Origin: Acetobacteraceae bacterium
Lineage (GTDB): Bacteria > Pseudomonadota > Alphaproteobacteria > Acetobacterales > Acetobacteraceae
Length of the DNA: 11,226 nt
Direction: 5' to 3'
NCBI GenBank assembly: GCA_947446625.1
Contig: CANFIE010000089.1
Coordinates: forward strand, 1 to 11,226
The notes under the pieces were generated by a model that made no database searches, was not told the DNA's origin, and saw nothing but the letters and a program-made list of their open reading frames with translations. Each line of letters opens with the position of its first letter. Within the stretch, counting starts at the first letter, position 1. This document shows positions 1 through 6,147 of this stretch, one piece after another. The position numbers and the translations under genes were made by a program.

Positions 1-4
1 CGGG

Positions 5-1183
5 TTAGCGGGATGCGGTGCGCCAGGCGGTGATGGCGCCGGCCAGAGGCAGGGCGGCCAGCAGGGCGAAGGCCGGGGCGTAGCCGCCCGCCAGCCCAAC
101 CAGCGCGGCCAGCAGCGAAGGGCCCACCACCACGCCGCTGAAGGAGAGGATCATGGCGGCGCCGGCGGCTTCTCCGGCGCGGCCGGGGGCGGCCATGCGG
201 GCGGCTTCGGCCACCAGCACGCCATTCCAGCCGGCGGCGCAGAAGCCGATGGCGGCGAACAGGCCGAGGACGGCCGCCGGGGGCCAGGGGGTGGCGAAGG
301 GCACGGCCACGGCGGTGAGGACGGAGAGGATGCCGATGAGGGCCAGGGTGGGCAGGCCGCCCAGGCCACGGTCCGCTACCCAGCCCCAGGCCAGGCGGGC
401 CACGGCGCCCACCCCCTGCACCAGCGCCGTGGCCAGGCCGGCCGAGACGGCGGACCAGCCGAATTCGGCGACGAGCATGGTGACCATGAAGGCACTGAGC
501 GCGAGTTGCAGCCCGCTGTAGCAGCCGCCGGTGATGGCGAGGCCGAGCAGGCCGGGTTGCTCGCGCAGGGCGCGGAAGCCGGAGGCGCTGGCGCTGTTGA
601 GCGGGAAGCCGGGTTCGCGGGCGCTGTCCCAGTGCCGGCGCAGCGGGGCGTAGGCCAGGGTGAAGCAGGCGATGACGCCGGCGGCGAGCAGGGCGGCGCC
701 TTGCCAGCCGAGGTGCAGCGCCAGCGTGGGCAGAGTGAGGCCGGCCAGGGCGCCGCCGAGGGGCACGCCGGTTTGCTTGATGCCGAAGACCAGGTTGCGG
801 CGGGCCGGGGGCGCCAGCCGGGCGAGGACCTGGGTGGCGGCGGGGTTGGTGAGGCCGTAGCCGAGGCCGGTGGCGAGCGAGCCGATGGCAATGCCGGGCA
901 GGCCGCCGAGCGCCATGGCGGCGCAGGCGAAGGCGGCGCTGGCCAGGGCGATTTGGGTGCATCGGGCCGGGCCCCAGCGCCGTAGCGCGCCGCCGGCCAG
1001 GGCCGAGGTGCAGGCCGCCGCGCTGTAGATGAGCGCCATTTGCAACCCCAGCAGCCCGGCGCCGACGCCGAGCGTGGTGCTGGCCTGCGGTGCCATCACC
1101 GGCAGCAGGAAAACCGTGAAGGTGGCCAGGCCCTGCGCCGCCGTGGTGGCCAGCAAGGCCATGGGAAGGCCGGCGGCGCGCAT
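5..1183 (-). CDS. MFS transporter (12-TM type)
   Basis: A 392-aa, very hydrophobic protein whose alternating Ala/Leu/Gly-rich segments fit about 12 membrane helices, the usual major facilitator length. The loop after helix 2 carries GALRRWGPAR, a motif-A-like cytoplasmic loop, and the second half repeats it as WGWVADRGLGG. GLGYGLTNPAATQVLARL and the following FGIKQTGVPLGG segment are typical of bacterial MFS members near catabolic genes. I chose the ATG at 1183 because the first membrane helix begins directly after it and the longer frame would run back over the thioesterase gene; Met8 is an alternative. It follows the thioesterase stop by 5 nt, with no clear Shine-Dalgarno, so it is probably the last or a late operon member. 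Import of the pathway substrate is an inference from context; the sequence does not show specificity or direction. Confidence 0.88.
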   Translation of the reverse strand: MRAAGLPMALLATTAAQGLATFTVFLLPVMAPQASTTLGVGAGLLGLQMALIYSAAACTSALAGGALRRWGPARCTQIALASAAFACAAMALGGLPGIAIGSLATGLGYGLTNPAATQVLARLAPPARRNLVFGIKQTGVPLGGALAGLTLPTLALHLGWQGAALLAAGVIACFTLAYAPLRRHWDSAREPGFPLNSASASGFRALREQPGLLGLAITGGCYSGLQLALSAFMVTMLVAEFGWSAVSAGLATALVQGVGAVARLAWGWVADRGLGGLPTLALIGILSVLTAVAVPFATPWPPAAVLGLFAAIGFCAAGWNGVLVAEAARMAAPGRAGEAAGAAMILSFSGVVVGPSLLAALVGLAGGYAPAFALLAALPLAGAITAWRTASR

Positions 1184-1188
1184 CCGGC

Positions 1189-1659
1189 TCAGGTGCCCAG
1201 GAAGCGGCGGATGCGGTTGTATTTTTCGTCCGGTTCGCCGCCCAGGTGGAAGGTGCCGGAACAGCGCAGTACCGGCTTGCCATCCGCCGTGACGACGCAT
1301 TGGCTGAAGGCGGTGCCGCGGCCGACCTTGAGGACTTCGGGCCGGGTTTGCACCCAGGCGCCGAGCTTGGCGGGGGCGATGAAATCCGTGGCCAGCGAGA
1401 CGGTGACGACGAAGCGGCCGAGTTTGGCCACGTAGTTGGTGCCGCCGGTCAGCACGATATCGGCGAAGCTGGCCAGCAGGCCGCCATGCGCGACTTCCTG
1501 CGGGTTGCAGTGGCGCATTTCCACGCGGAAGCCGTAGAGGATGCCGTCCGCGCCTTCGGGCATGACGAAGAGCGGGCCGACCAGGTTGTTGAATACCGGC
1601 TTTTCGTAAGGCGGTAATTCGCGGAAGCCCGTGGGGGCGTCGGGGAGAGTGTGTTTCAC
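1189..1659 (-). CDS. PaaI-family hotdog-fold thioesterase
   Basis: A 156-aa single-domain protein of the PaaI/YdiI acyl-CoA thioesterase type. The diagnostic segment CNPQEVAHGGLLASFAD lies at residues 51-67: Asn52, the His58-Gly-Gly turn at the start of the hotdog helix, and acidic Asp67, which in this family helps activate water for thioester hydrolysis. The usual strands follow (FVVTVSLATDFIAP, then a segment ending RCSGTFHL). I chose the GTG at 1659. The reading frame is open further upstream, but only as an antisense-like low-complexity run overlapping the GlcG-like gene, and no ATG lies between that gene's stop and the conserved region. The gap to the upstream gene is 22 nt, with no strong ribosome-binding site. 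The substrate is unknown; release of an acyl-CoA dead-end product from ring degradation is a reasonable guess. Confidence 0.85.
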   Translation of the reverse strand: MKHTLPDAPTGFRELPPYEKPVFNNLVGPLFVMPEGADGILYGFRVEMRHCNPQEVAHGGLLASFADIVLTGGTNYVAKLGRFVVTVSLATDFIAPAKLGAWVQTRPEVLKVGRGTAFSQCVVTADGKPVLRCSGTFHLGGEPDEKYNRIRRFLGT

Positions 1660-1681
1660 CCCGGCAGTGTAGCGGCTGGCT

Positions 1682-2161
1682 CTACTTCTTGATATCCGCC
1701 GCGACGAGGACGCTGTGGCCTTCGGGCGCGAGCAATTCGGCCAGGGCGCGCAGGCCGGCGACACCGCAGGCGGTGTCCTGTTCGCCATTGCCGCCGGAGA
1801 GGCCGATGCCGCCGACGACTTCGCCATTCACCACGATGGGATAGCCACCGACGAAGACGGCGAACTTGCCATCAAAGCTCCACTGGATGCCGAAGGCTTC
1901 ATTGCCCGGCAGCGCGGGGCCGTTGGGTGGGGTGTTGAACAGGTGGGTGCTGCGCTTGTGGCCGGCGGCGGTGAAGGCCTTGTTCCAGGCGATTTGCGGG
2001 CCGGTGACGCGGGCATTGTCCATGCGCTCAATGATGAGCGGGAAGCCGCCTTCGTCGGCGATGCAGCAGGTCTCAGGCACGCCGAGGCGGGCGGCTTCCG
2101 CCAGGGCGGCGGCGACCATGACGCGGGCTTCGCGCAGTTCAAGCTTGAGGGCGGTTTTCAT
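1682..2161 (-). CDS. GlcG/HbpS-like (PF03928, 'haem-binding') protein
   Basis: A 159-aa protein with the GlcG/HbpS/DUF336 signature along its whole length: an N-terminal helix rich in Ala, then WNKAFTAAGHKRST (59-72), then GGYPIVVNGEVVGGIGLSG (105-123) and EQDTACGVAGL (128-138). Homologues form oligomers; HbpS binds haem or degrades it, but most family members have no assigned chemistry and several sit in catabolic operons. There is no signal peptide, so it should be cytoplasmic. The ATG at 2161 overlaps the ferredoxin stop as ATGA, implying translational coupling; the longer frame would be entirely inside the ferredoxin gene. Its place directly after two ferredoxins and a diiron oxidase suggests a role with that oxidase, for example binding its substrate or product, but this is inference. 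Confidence 0.85.
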   Translation of the reverse strand: MKTALKLELREARVMVAAALAEAARLGVPETCCIADEGGFPLIIERMDNARVTGPQIAWNKAFTAAGHKRSTHLFNTPPNGPALPGNEAFGIQWSFDGKFAVFVGGYPIVVNGEVVGGIGLSGGNGEQDTACGVAGLRALAELLAPEGHSVLVAADIKK

Positions 2162-2445
2162 GTCTTGGGCACCCAGGAGACGGCAACGTCGCCGCTGATG
2201 AAGGTTTGGCAGGCCATGCGCCAGCCCGCAGCGAATTGTTCTTCGCTGAGGTGCTTGCGTTCCTTGGGCTTGATGGCGTCGGTGTGTTCCTGCCCGGCTT
2301 CGATGCGGCATTTGCAGGTGCCGCAGAGGCCACCGCCGCATTTGAAGGGAATGCCGCCCTTTTCGCGGATGGAGATGCGAAGGAGACTGGTGACCTCCTT
2401 GGCTTCCACCTGCTTGTTGCCGTTGGTGATGAAGGTGATCTGCAT
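2158..2445 (-). CDS. [2Fe-2S] ferredoxin A (plant/adrenodoxin-like fold)
   Basis: A 95-aa one-domain electron carrier. The cluster motif is Cys36-GGGL-Cys41-GT-Cys44, with the fourth ligand at Cys79 in WRMACQ, that is CX4CX2CX34C; Cys46 is an additional non-ligand cysteine. This matches plant-type 2Fe-2S ferredoxins in both spacing and length. The gene starts as TGATG: its ATG shares one A with the stop of the upstream 100-aa gene, and no Shine-Dalgarno is visible, so translation probably depends on reinitiation. It ends in a 4-nt overlap with the GlcG-like gene. It could feed electrons to the diiron oxidase candidate encoded upstream, to the 6-hydroxynicotinate-reductase-like enzyme, or both. 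No ferredoxin reductase is encoded in the window, so the source of its electrons is not visible. Confidence 0.92.
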   Translation of the reverse strand: MQITFITNGNKQVEAKEVTSLLRISIREKGGIPFKCGGGLCGTCKCRIEAGQEHTDAIKPKERKHLSEEQFAAGWRMACQTFISGDVAVSWVPKT

Positions 2446-2747
2446 CAGGCCGCGACCGGATGCAGGGCGGCGGGCATGGCGCCGAATTTGGTCAGGTGGC
2501 GCAACTCGGCGCGGGCGGCTTCCAGCGTGGCGAAGCTGGGGAAGAACTTCACCGGCACCTTGTTCAGCACCGGCGGTTCCCTGTCGTCCACCACATGAAT
2601 GCGGGCGGCGCCGAGATTTTCGGTGATGACGAAGCGGGCCTTCAGCGTACCGGCGAAGCGGTATTCATAGGCTTCCACCGGGTTCAGGCCGGGGCCGATC
2701 TCGGTGTGGAATTGGCCGGGCTTGCTGGTGAGGATGAGGTAGCTCAT
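2445..2747 (-). CDS. 100-aa protein of unknown family between two ferredoxin genes
   Basis: I do not recognise this family. It is a 100-aa soluble protein without cysteines, signal peptide or membrane segment. A middle stretch with alternating hydrophobic residues (ARFVITENLGAARIHVVDD, residues 37-55) looks like beta strands, followed by PPVLNKVPVKFFPSF and a C-terminal helix (TLEAARAELRHLTKFG, 74-89). That it is a real gene is supported by exact coupling on both sides: its ATG overlaps the ferredoxin B stop by 4 nt (ATGA) and its TGA shares a base with the ferredoxin A ATG. AGGA lies only 3 nt before the ATG, so the ribosome site is weak. Placement between two electron carriers suggests a small subunit or adaptor of the same redox complex; nothing in the sequence shows a catalytic role. 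Confidence 0.8.
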   Translation of the reverse strand: MSYLILTSKPGQFHTEIGPGLNPVEAYEYRFAGTLKARFVITENLGAARIHVVDDREPPVLNKVPVKFFPSFATLEAARAELRHLTKFGAMPAALHPVAA

Positions 2748-3037
2748 CGGTCCTGCGTCAACGAAAGATCATGGTTGAGCCAGAGTTGGCAGCACAGGCG
2801 CCAGCCCGCGGCGATGCGCGGGCCGAGCACCTTTTCTTCCTTCCAATTCGGCGCGGGCAGGTTCTCGGCGCCTGCCAGGATGCGGCAGGCGCAGGTGCCG
2901 CACTTGCCCATGCCGCACTTGGCCTTCAGATGCGGGTGCGGGAACTTCTTGATGCCGGCGCGGACCACCAGGTTGGTGTTGTCCGCGACGGCTTCAGAGA
3001 AGAGCTGTTCCCCGACCTGGAAGGTGACGGTGGGCAA
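2744..3037 (-). CDS. [2Fe-2S] ferredoxin B, TTG start
   Basis: A 97-aa ferredoxin with Cys41-GMGK-Cys46-GT-Cys49 and a fourth ligand at Cys83 (Cys82 is adjacent; by alignment with ferredoxin A, WRLCCQ against WRMACQ, Cys83 is the ligand). It is clearly diverged from ferredoxin A: only the cluster loops and the AAGWR region look similar, so the two probably have different partners or potentials. The start must be TTG at 3037: the frame is closed by the TGA of the diiron-oxidase gene six bases upstream, and the next Met lies inside the cluster loop. There is no Shine-Dalgarno, so reinitiation after the upstream stop is likely. It overlaps the 100-aa gene by 4 nt. Likely function is electron delivery to the neighbouring diiron oxidase candidate. 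Confidence 0.9.
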   Translation of the reverse strand: MPTVTFQVGEQLFSEAVADNTNLVVRAGIKKFPHPHLKAKCGMGKCGTCACRILAGAENLPAPNWKEEKVLGPRIAAGWRLCCQLWLNHDLSLTQDR

Positions 3038-3040
3038 GGC

Positions 3041-3772
3041 TCAGGCTGCCATGTCCAGCTCGGCCAGGGAGAGATCCTTGGCCACGTAGTCGTTGTAGAG
3101 GGCGGTGGTGTAGAGCAGGCGCATCTCGGCGCCGATTTCGCAGATCTTCAGGCACTTCTGCTGCAGCTCGACCGTGGTGGCGTGTTCCAGCACGATCTGG
3201 TAGCCGCGCTCGCCGTGGATTTCGTCGGAGACGATGTGCAGGTCGAAGAACTCGACCTCCTCATCGGAGAAGCCGTACTTCTCTCGCAGCGTCGGCGTCT
3301 GGCGGCGGTAGATGCTGGGGACCTGGGATTCGAGGCCGACGACCAGGCCGGCGACGGCGACGATGGGGTCTTCACGCATCGCCACGCAGTAGCACCAGCT
3401 TTGCAGGGCGCGGGTGGTGGCGGACATGTTGTTCTCATCCTTCACGCGTTCCCGCGTGGTGCCGCAGGCTTCGGCGAAGCGGATGAGGAGGTCGGTGTGG
3501 CGGTCGCCGCCGATTTCTTCCTCGTACATGTTGGCGAGCAGGAAGTCCTTCGCCTCCTGGTACTGCGCCGGCATGCGGCCATAGACGTAGCCGAGGTAGT
3601 CGGCGAAGGGGCCGACGTAGTGGTAGTGATTCTCGGCCCAGCGGCAGAGGTGCTGGCGCGAGAGCTTGCCCGAGGCCCAGGCGACGCTGAAGGGCGAGGT
3701 ATTGGCGGACTTGCCCTTGATGGCGTTTTCCAGCGCCGTGCGGAATTCGTCCTGGGTCATCAACGCGGTCAT
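3041..3772 (-). CDS. Haem-oxygenase-like diiron oxidase (HDO) / TenA-PqqC-fold protein
   Basis: A 243-aa, mostly helical protein of the TenA/PqqC/iron-containing redox enzyme superfamily. It carries a full candidate diiron ligand set: Glu85 and His92 seven residues apart in EEEIGGDRH, Glu148 in GLESQ, and His179-x3-Asp183-x2-His186 in DLHIVSDEIHGE. The known HDO CADD uses Glu81/His88, Glu142 and His174/Asp178/His181, with near-identical spacing. TenA and PqqC lack this set, so an O2-activating diiron enzyme is more likely than a thiaminase or PQQ synthase. Known HDOs perform oxidative decarboxylation, N-oxygenation or C-C cleavage; the substrate here is not predictable. The ATG at 3772 is supported by AGGAG 8 nt upstream (Met5 is an alternative). 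It is first in its operon and only 3 nt from ferredoxin B, a plausible electron donor. Confidence 0.85.
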   Translation of the reverse strand: MTALMTQDEFRTALENAIKGKSANTSPFSVAWASGKLSRQHLCRWAENHYHYVGPFADYLGYVYGRMPAQYQEAKDFLLANMYEEEIGGDRHTDLLIRFAEACGTTRERVKDENNMSATTRALQSWCYCVAMREDPIVAVAGLVVGLESQVPSIYRRQTPTLREKYGFSDEEVEFFDLHIVSDEIHGERGYQIVLEHATTVELQQKCLKICEIGAEMRLLYTTALYNDYVAKDLSLAELDMAA

Positions 3773-3780
3773 CGCCTGCT

Positions 3781-3785
3781 CTCCT
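3781..3785 (-). promoter_or_regulatory. Shine-Dalgarno of the HDO-like gene
   Basis: AGGAG on the minus strand, 8 nt before the ATG at 3772. This is the best ribosome-binding site in the left operon and fits the gene being the first of its transcript, in contrast to the coupled downstream genes that lack clear sites. Confidence 0.7.
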
Positions 3786-3805
3786 GCCGGGGGTTGCTGA
3801 ACTGC

Positions 3806-3834
3806 ACTGTTGTATACGGCAAGGGCTGGGTCAA
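3806..3834 (-). promoter_or_regulatory. Candidate sigma-70-type promoter of the HDO operon
   Basis: On the minus strand TTGACC (3834-3829) matches five of six bases of the -35 consensus. A 17-nt spacer later lies AACAGT (3811-3806), a poor -10 match. The GTATAC site falls inside the spacer beside the -10, where a bound repressor would block RNA polymerase. The position about 35 nt before the start codon is reasonable. The weak -10 keeps confidence low. Confidence 0.35.
3810..3821. promoter_or_regulatory. GTATAC operator-like site 1
   Basis: TTGTATACGGCA, centred on the palindrome GTATAC. The form GT-N2-AC flanked by pyrimidine/purine resembles operators of GntR-family (FCD subfamily) regulators, which often control organic acid and aromatic catabolism. 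It overlaps the candidate promoter spacer. Its GTATACGGCA core (3812-3821) is an exact inverted copy of TGCCGTATAC at 3871-3880. Confidence 0.4.
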
Positions 3835-3859
3835 GCGGAGTTTGCCGGGTTTGGCCGGG

Positions 3860-4723
3860 TTATGGGGCGCTGCCGTATACGGAGGTGCTGAGCCGGGCCT
3901 GGCCCACCACGCGGCTGGCGGGGCCGATGGCGATGAGGGCGGCGTGGATATGGCCCTGGTTCAGCAGGTGCTCGGCCAGGGCGGTGCCGGCTTCCAGGGC
4001 TGCCGCCACCGTCGCTTCCGGCAGCGGGCCTACGGCGGTGGTGACGAGTTGGGCGCCGAGGTCGCTGTCGGGTTCCAGGCTGTTGGCGGGGGCGCGCTGG
4101 ATGGCGGGGTGCTGGGCGTTGGTGGCATTGCCGATGAGGGTGGCGGCGGCATCGGCCTTGGCGGCGCTGGCGGCGAGGACGGTGACGGCGTCCGCAATGC
4201 CCAGCGAGAAGCTGCGGCCGGGCCAGCCGGAGGTGGCGATGCCGCGAATGGGGTCGGCCGACGCGATGCGGACCATGCCTTCCGACGCGGCCTGGCGCAG
4301 GCTGCGGACCAGGCCGATATGCAACGTGGCGCCGGGGGCGAGGTGGAGAGCGATGTCACCGCCATTGTTGATGTAGGCGCTGGTGAGGCCGGGGGTTTCG
4401 GCCAGGGCGGCGCAGAGATGGTCCGCCACCGCGCCGGCCACGGCGGCCATGGGGGTGATGAAGCCGCGGCGATGCGGCCAGCAGGCGGCGGCCATGCGGC
4501 GGGCCACCGGGTGCAGCAGGGCGGGCGGGTCCACCGCCAGGGGCGTGCGCAGCAGCGGCAGTTCCGCCGCCAGGGCGGCGAGCAGGCCGGTGAAGGCGGT
4601 GGTGGCGCGGGCGCGGGCCTCGGCCTGGGCGGCGCGGGTGCCGGCCAGGCCGATGACGATGTCGATGGGGCCTTCCTGCAGGTGCAGGCGGCCATCGGGC
4701 AGGATTACGGCGCTATGGGCCAT
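3860..4723 (-). CDS. UPF0280 / ApbE-like protein
   Basis: A 287-aa protein of the UPF0280 family, which shares its fold with the flavin transferase ApbE. Visible family blocks are FITPMAAVAGAVAD (88-101), SAYINNGGDIALHL (115-128, the ApbE-like NGGD turn) and RGIATSGWPGRSFSLGIADA (160-179), followed by a segment with DAAATLIGNATN. There is no signal peptide, unlike classical periplasmic ApbE, so it should act in the cytoplasm. The ATG at 4723 was chosen because the conserved N-terminus (PDGRLHLQEGPIDIVIG) starts there; this makes a 19-nt overlap with the reductase-like gene upstream, with no clear Shine-Dalgarno. The tight overlap implies joint production with that protein. A role in flavin attachment to, or as a subunit of, the reductase is inferred; UPF0280 proteins have no firmly established function that I know of. 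Confidence 0.85.
   Translation of the reverse strand: MAHSAVILPDGRLHLQEGPIDIVIGLAGTRAAQAEARARATTAFTGLLAALAAELPLLRTPLAVDPPALLHPVARRMAAACWPHRRGFITPMAAVAGAVADHLCAALAETPGLTSAYINNGGDIALHLAPGATLHIGLVRSLRQAASEGMVRIASADPIRGIATSGWPGRSFSLGIADAVTVLAASAAKADAAATLIGNATNAQHPAIQRAPANSLEPDSDLGAQLVTTAVGPLPEATVAAALEAGTALAEHLLNQGHIHAALIAIGPASRVVGQARLSTSVYGSAP
3871..3882. promoter_or_regulatory. GTATAC operator-like site 2, inside the UPF0280 3' end
   Basis: TGCCGTATACGG contains the perfect 10-bp palindrome CCGTATACGG (3873-3882). It lies in the last codons of the UPF0280-like gene. Its centre is 63 bp from that of site 1, close to six helical turns, so a dimeric regulator could bind both on the same face. I noticed no other GTATAC in the window. 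Confidence 0.35.
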
Positions 4724-6147
4724 GGGTTTTCGGGATGCGGCGCTTCGTGCCGGGCCTGGGCGGCGTATTCCGCCAGAATGCCCTGGGCCGGCTGGACGTG
4801 CTGCATGTGGCCGCCAAGCTGGGCGTAGAGCGCGGCGGAGAGGGTGAACTCGATGGGTGCGACCAAAGCCGGGGTGGGGACGTAGCCGAAGCTGTTGCGG
4901 GGCAGCCGGAGGACATCCGCCATGATGGTGATGCCGCCGCCGGGCCAGAGGTAGCAGGGCGCGCCGCCCATGGTGACGCGGACCTGGCCGGCCTGCACGG
5001 CGCGGGTGAGCAGGATGGGGTTTTCCGTGACGCCGGCGCGCAGCGAGCCTCCGGCACCCGCCATGAACAGGATGGAGGTGAGGGCGGGTTCGCAATTCTC
5101 GCCGATGCGGGCCACGGTTTCGGCCACCGCCGCGGGGGCTTCGGCTTCGCGCGGGTGCAGGTTTTCGTCGAGGACGACGTAGAGAAAATCCTCGCCGGTG
5201 GTGCTGGTGAGGAGGAGGCGGAGGCCGGGGCGGGCGATCTTGGGGTCGATGCTTTCGATGATGGAGAGCGGGTTGGTGATGTCGGTGCCGCCCCAGCCGG
5301 TGCCGGGATGCGCCACCTGGAAGTAGCGGCCGGGGGTGGAGCGGCGGCCACGGATGCGGATGCCGGAGGCGGGAATGTCCAGGCATTTGCCGGCCTGGTG
5401 CTCGGAGAGGACGCCGGTGATGTGGTCGTCCACCACGATCACCTCGTCCACATGGCCATGCCATTGCTGGGCGAAGATGCCGATGGCGGCGCTGCCGCAG
5501 CCGACGCGCATGCGCTGTTCCGGGCGGCCATTGACGATGGGCTGGGCGCCGGCCTGGAGCAGGATGGTGGCGCCGCCATCGATGCTGACTTCAACGGCTT
5601 CTCGGTTGGCCAGCGCCAGCATGGCGTTGCAGGTGGCGTTGCCTTCCTTCTTGCTGCCGCCGACGAGGTGGCGGACGCCGCCCAGCGAGAGCATCTGGCT
5701 GCCGTATTCGGCGCTGGTGACATGGCCGATTTGTTCGCCGCCGACGCGGATGGCGGCGGTTTCGTCGCCAAGGTGGCGGTCGGTGTCGATTTTCACCTTC
5801 AGGCCGCAATAGCTGAACATGCCTTCGGTGACGACGGTGACGGTATCCACGCCTTCATGCGTGCCGCCGACGATGAAGGGGGCGGGCTTGTAGTCGGGGT
5901 AGGTGGTGCCGCTGCCGATGCCGGTGACAAAGCTTTGTTCGCCGGATTCCAGCAGCACGAGAGGGTCGGTGCGGATGAGTTCGCCATCCTTGTTGGCGTA
6001 GCGGGCGCAGGCGCCGGCGCGGCCGGGGCGGATGCGGCAGAGCACCGGGCAGGCGTCGCAGCGGATGATGCCATCATTGCCTTCGCGGGCGCCGAACAAT
6101 GCGGTGCGGTCACGCACGCGGGCGGGATCTTCGCGGTCAGTGGCCAT
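4705..6147 (-). CDS. hnr: 6-hydroxynicotinate reductase family protein (Fe-S)
   Basis: A 480-aa protein with the N-terminal signature of the 6-hydroxynicotinate reductase family: Cys30-x2-Cys33-PVL-Cys37-x9-Cys47, a likely [4Fe-4S] site. More conserved-looking blocks follow: TEGMFSYCGLKVKIDTDRHLG (within 107-127), GGSKKEGNATCNAML (163-177), RVGCGSAAIGIF (214-225) and TTYPDY (81-86). In Eubacterium barkeri the enzyme reduces 6-hydroxynicotinate to 1,4,5,6-tetrahydro-6-oxonicotinate using ferredoxin. The ATG at 6147 has GGAAG 9 nt upstream and overlaps the hydroxylase subunit by 11 nt; the longer frame is an antisense-like Pro/Ser-rich run inside that gene. Downstream it overlaps UPF0280. Candidate electron donors are the two ferredoxins of the neighbouring operon. 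The exact ring substrate is inferred from the locus, not seen. Confidence 0.87.
   Translation of the reverse strand: MATDREDPARVRDRTALFGAREGNDGIIRCDACPVLCRIRPGRAGACARYANKDGELIRTDPLVLLESGEQSFVTGIGSGTTYPDYKPAPFIVGGTHEGVDTVTVVTEGMFSYCGLKVKIDTDRHLGDETAAIRVGGEQIGHVTSAEYGSQMLSLGGVRHLVGGSKKEGNATCNAMLALANREAVEVSIDGGATILLQAGAQPIVNGRPEQRMRVGCGSAAIGIFAQQWHGHVDEVIVVDDHITGVLSEHQAGKCLDIPASGIRIRGRRSTPGRYFQVAHPGTGWGGTDITNPLSIIESIDPKIARPGLRLLLTSTTGEDFLYVVLDENLHPREAEAPAAVAETVARIGENCEPALTSILFMAGAGGSLRAGVTENPILLTRAVQAGQVRVTMGGAPCYLWPGGGITIMADVLRLPRNSFGYVPTPALVAPIEFTLSAALYAQLGGHMQHVQPAQGILAEYAAQARHEAPHPENPWPIAP

Larger units (their letters stand above)
3773..3859. other. 87-bp spacer between the two minus-strand operons
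   Basis: This is the only gap over 60 bp in the window. It separates the stop of the UPF0280-like gene from the ATG of the diiron oxidase candidate. It holds a candidate promoter, one GTATAC site and the Shine-Dalgarno of the HDO gene. Next to the UPF0280 stop is a short tandem repeat (TGCCGGGTT at 3843-3851 and GGCCGGGTT at 3853-3861). I see no hairpin followed by a T-run, so read-through from the upstream operon is possible. Confidence 0.7.

Noticed and set aside
1660..1827. N-terminal extension of the thioesterase to an ATG at 1827
   Set aside because: The extension lies inside the GlcG-like gene in another frame and is Ser/Ala/Pro-rich; the conserved protein begins at the GTG at 1659.
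3041..3772. TenA thiaminase or PqqC as the specific function
   Set aside because: The fold is shared, but the Glu-x6-His, Glu and His-x3-Asp-x2-His pattern fits diiron HDOs, and no thiamine or PQQ genes are nearby.
3773..3859. Rho-independent terminator after the UPF0280 gene
   Set aside because: The CCGGC-rich segments form a direct repeat, not a stable hairpin, and no T-run follows.
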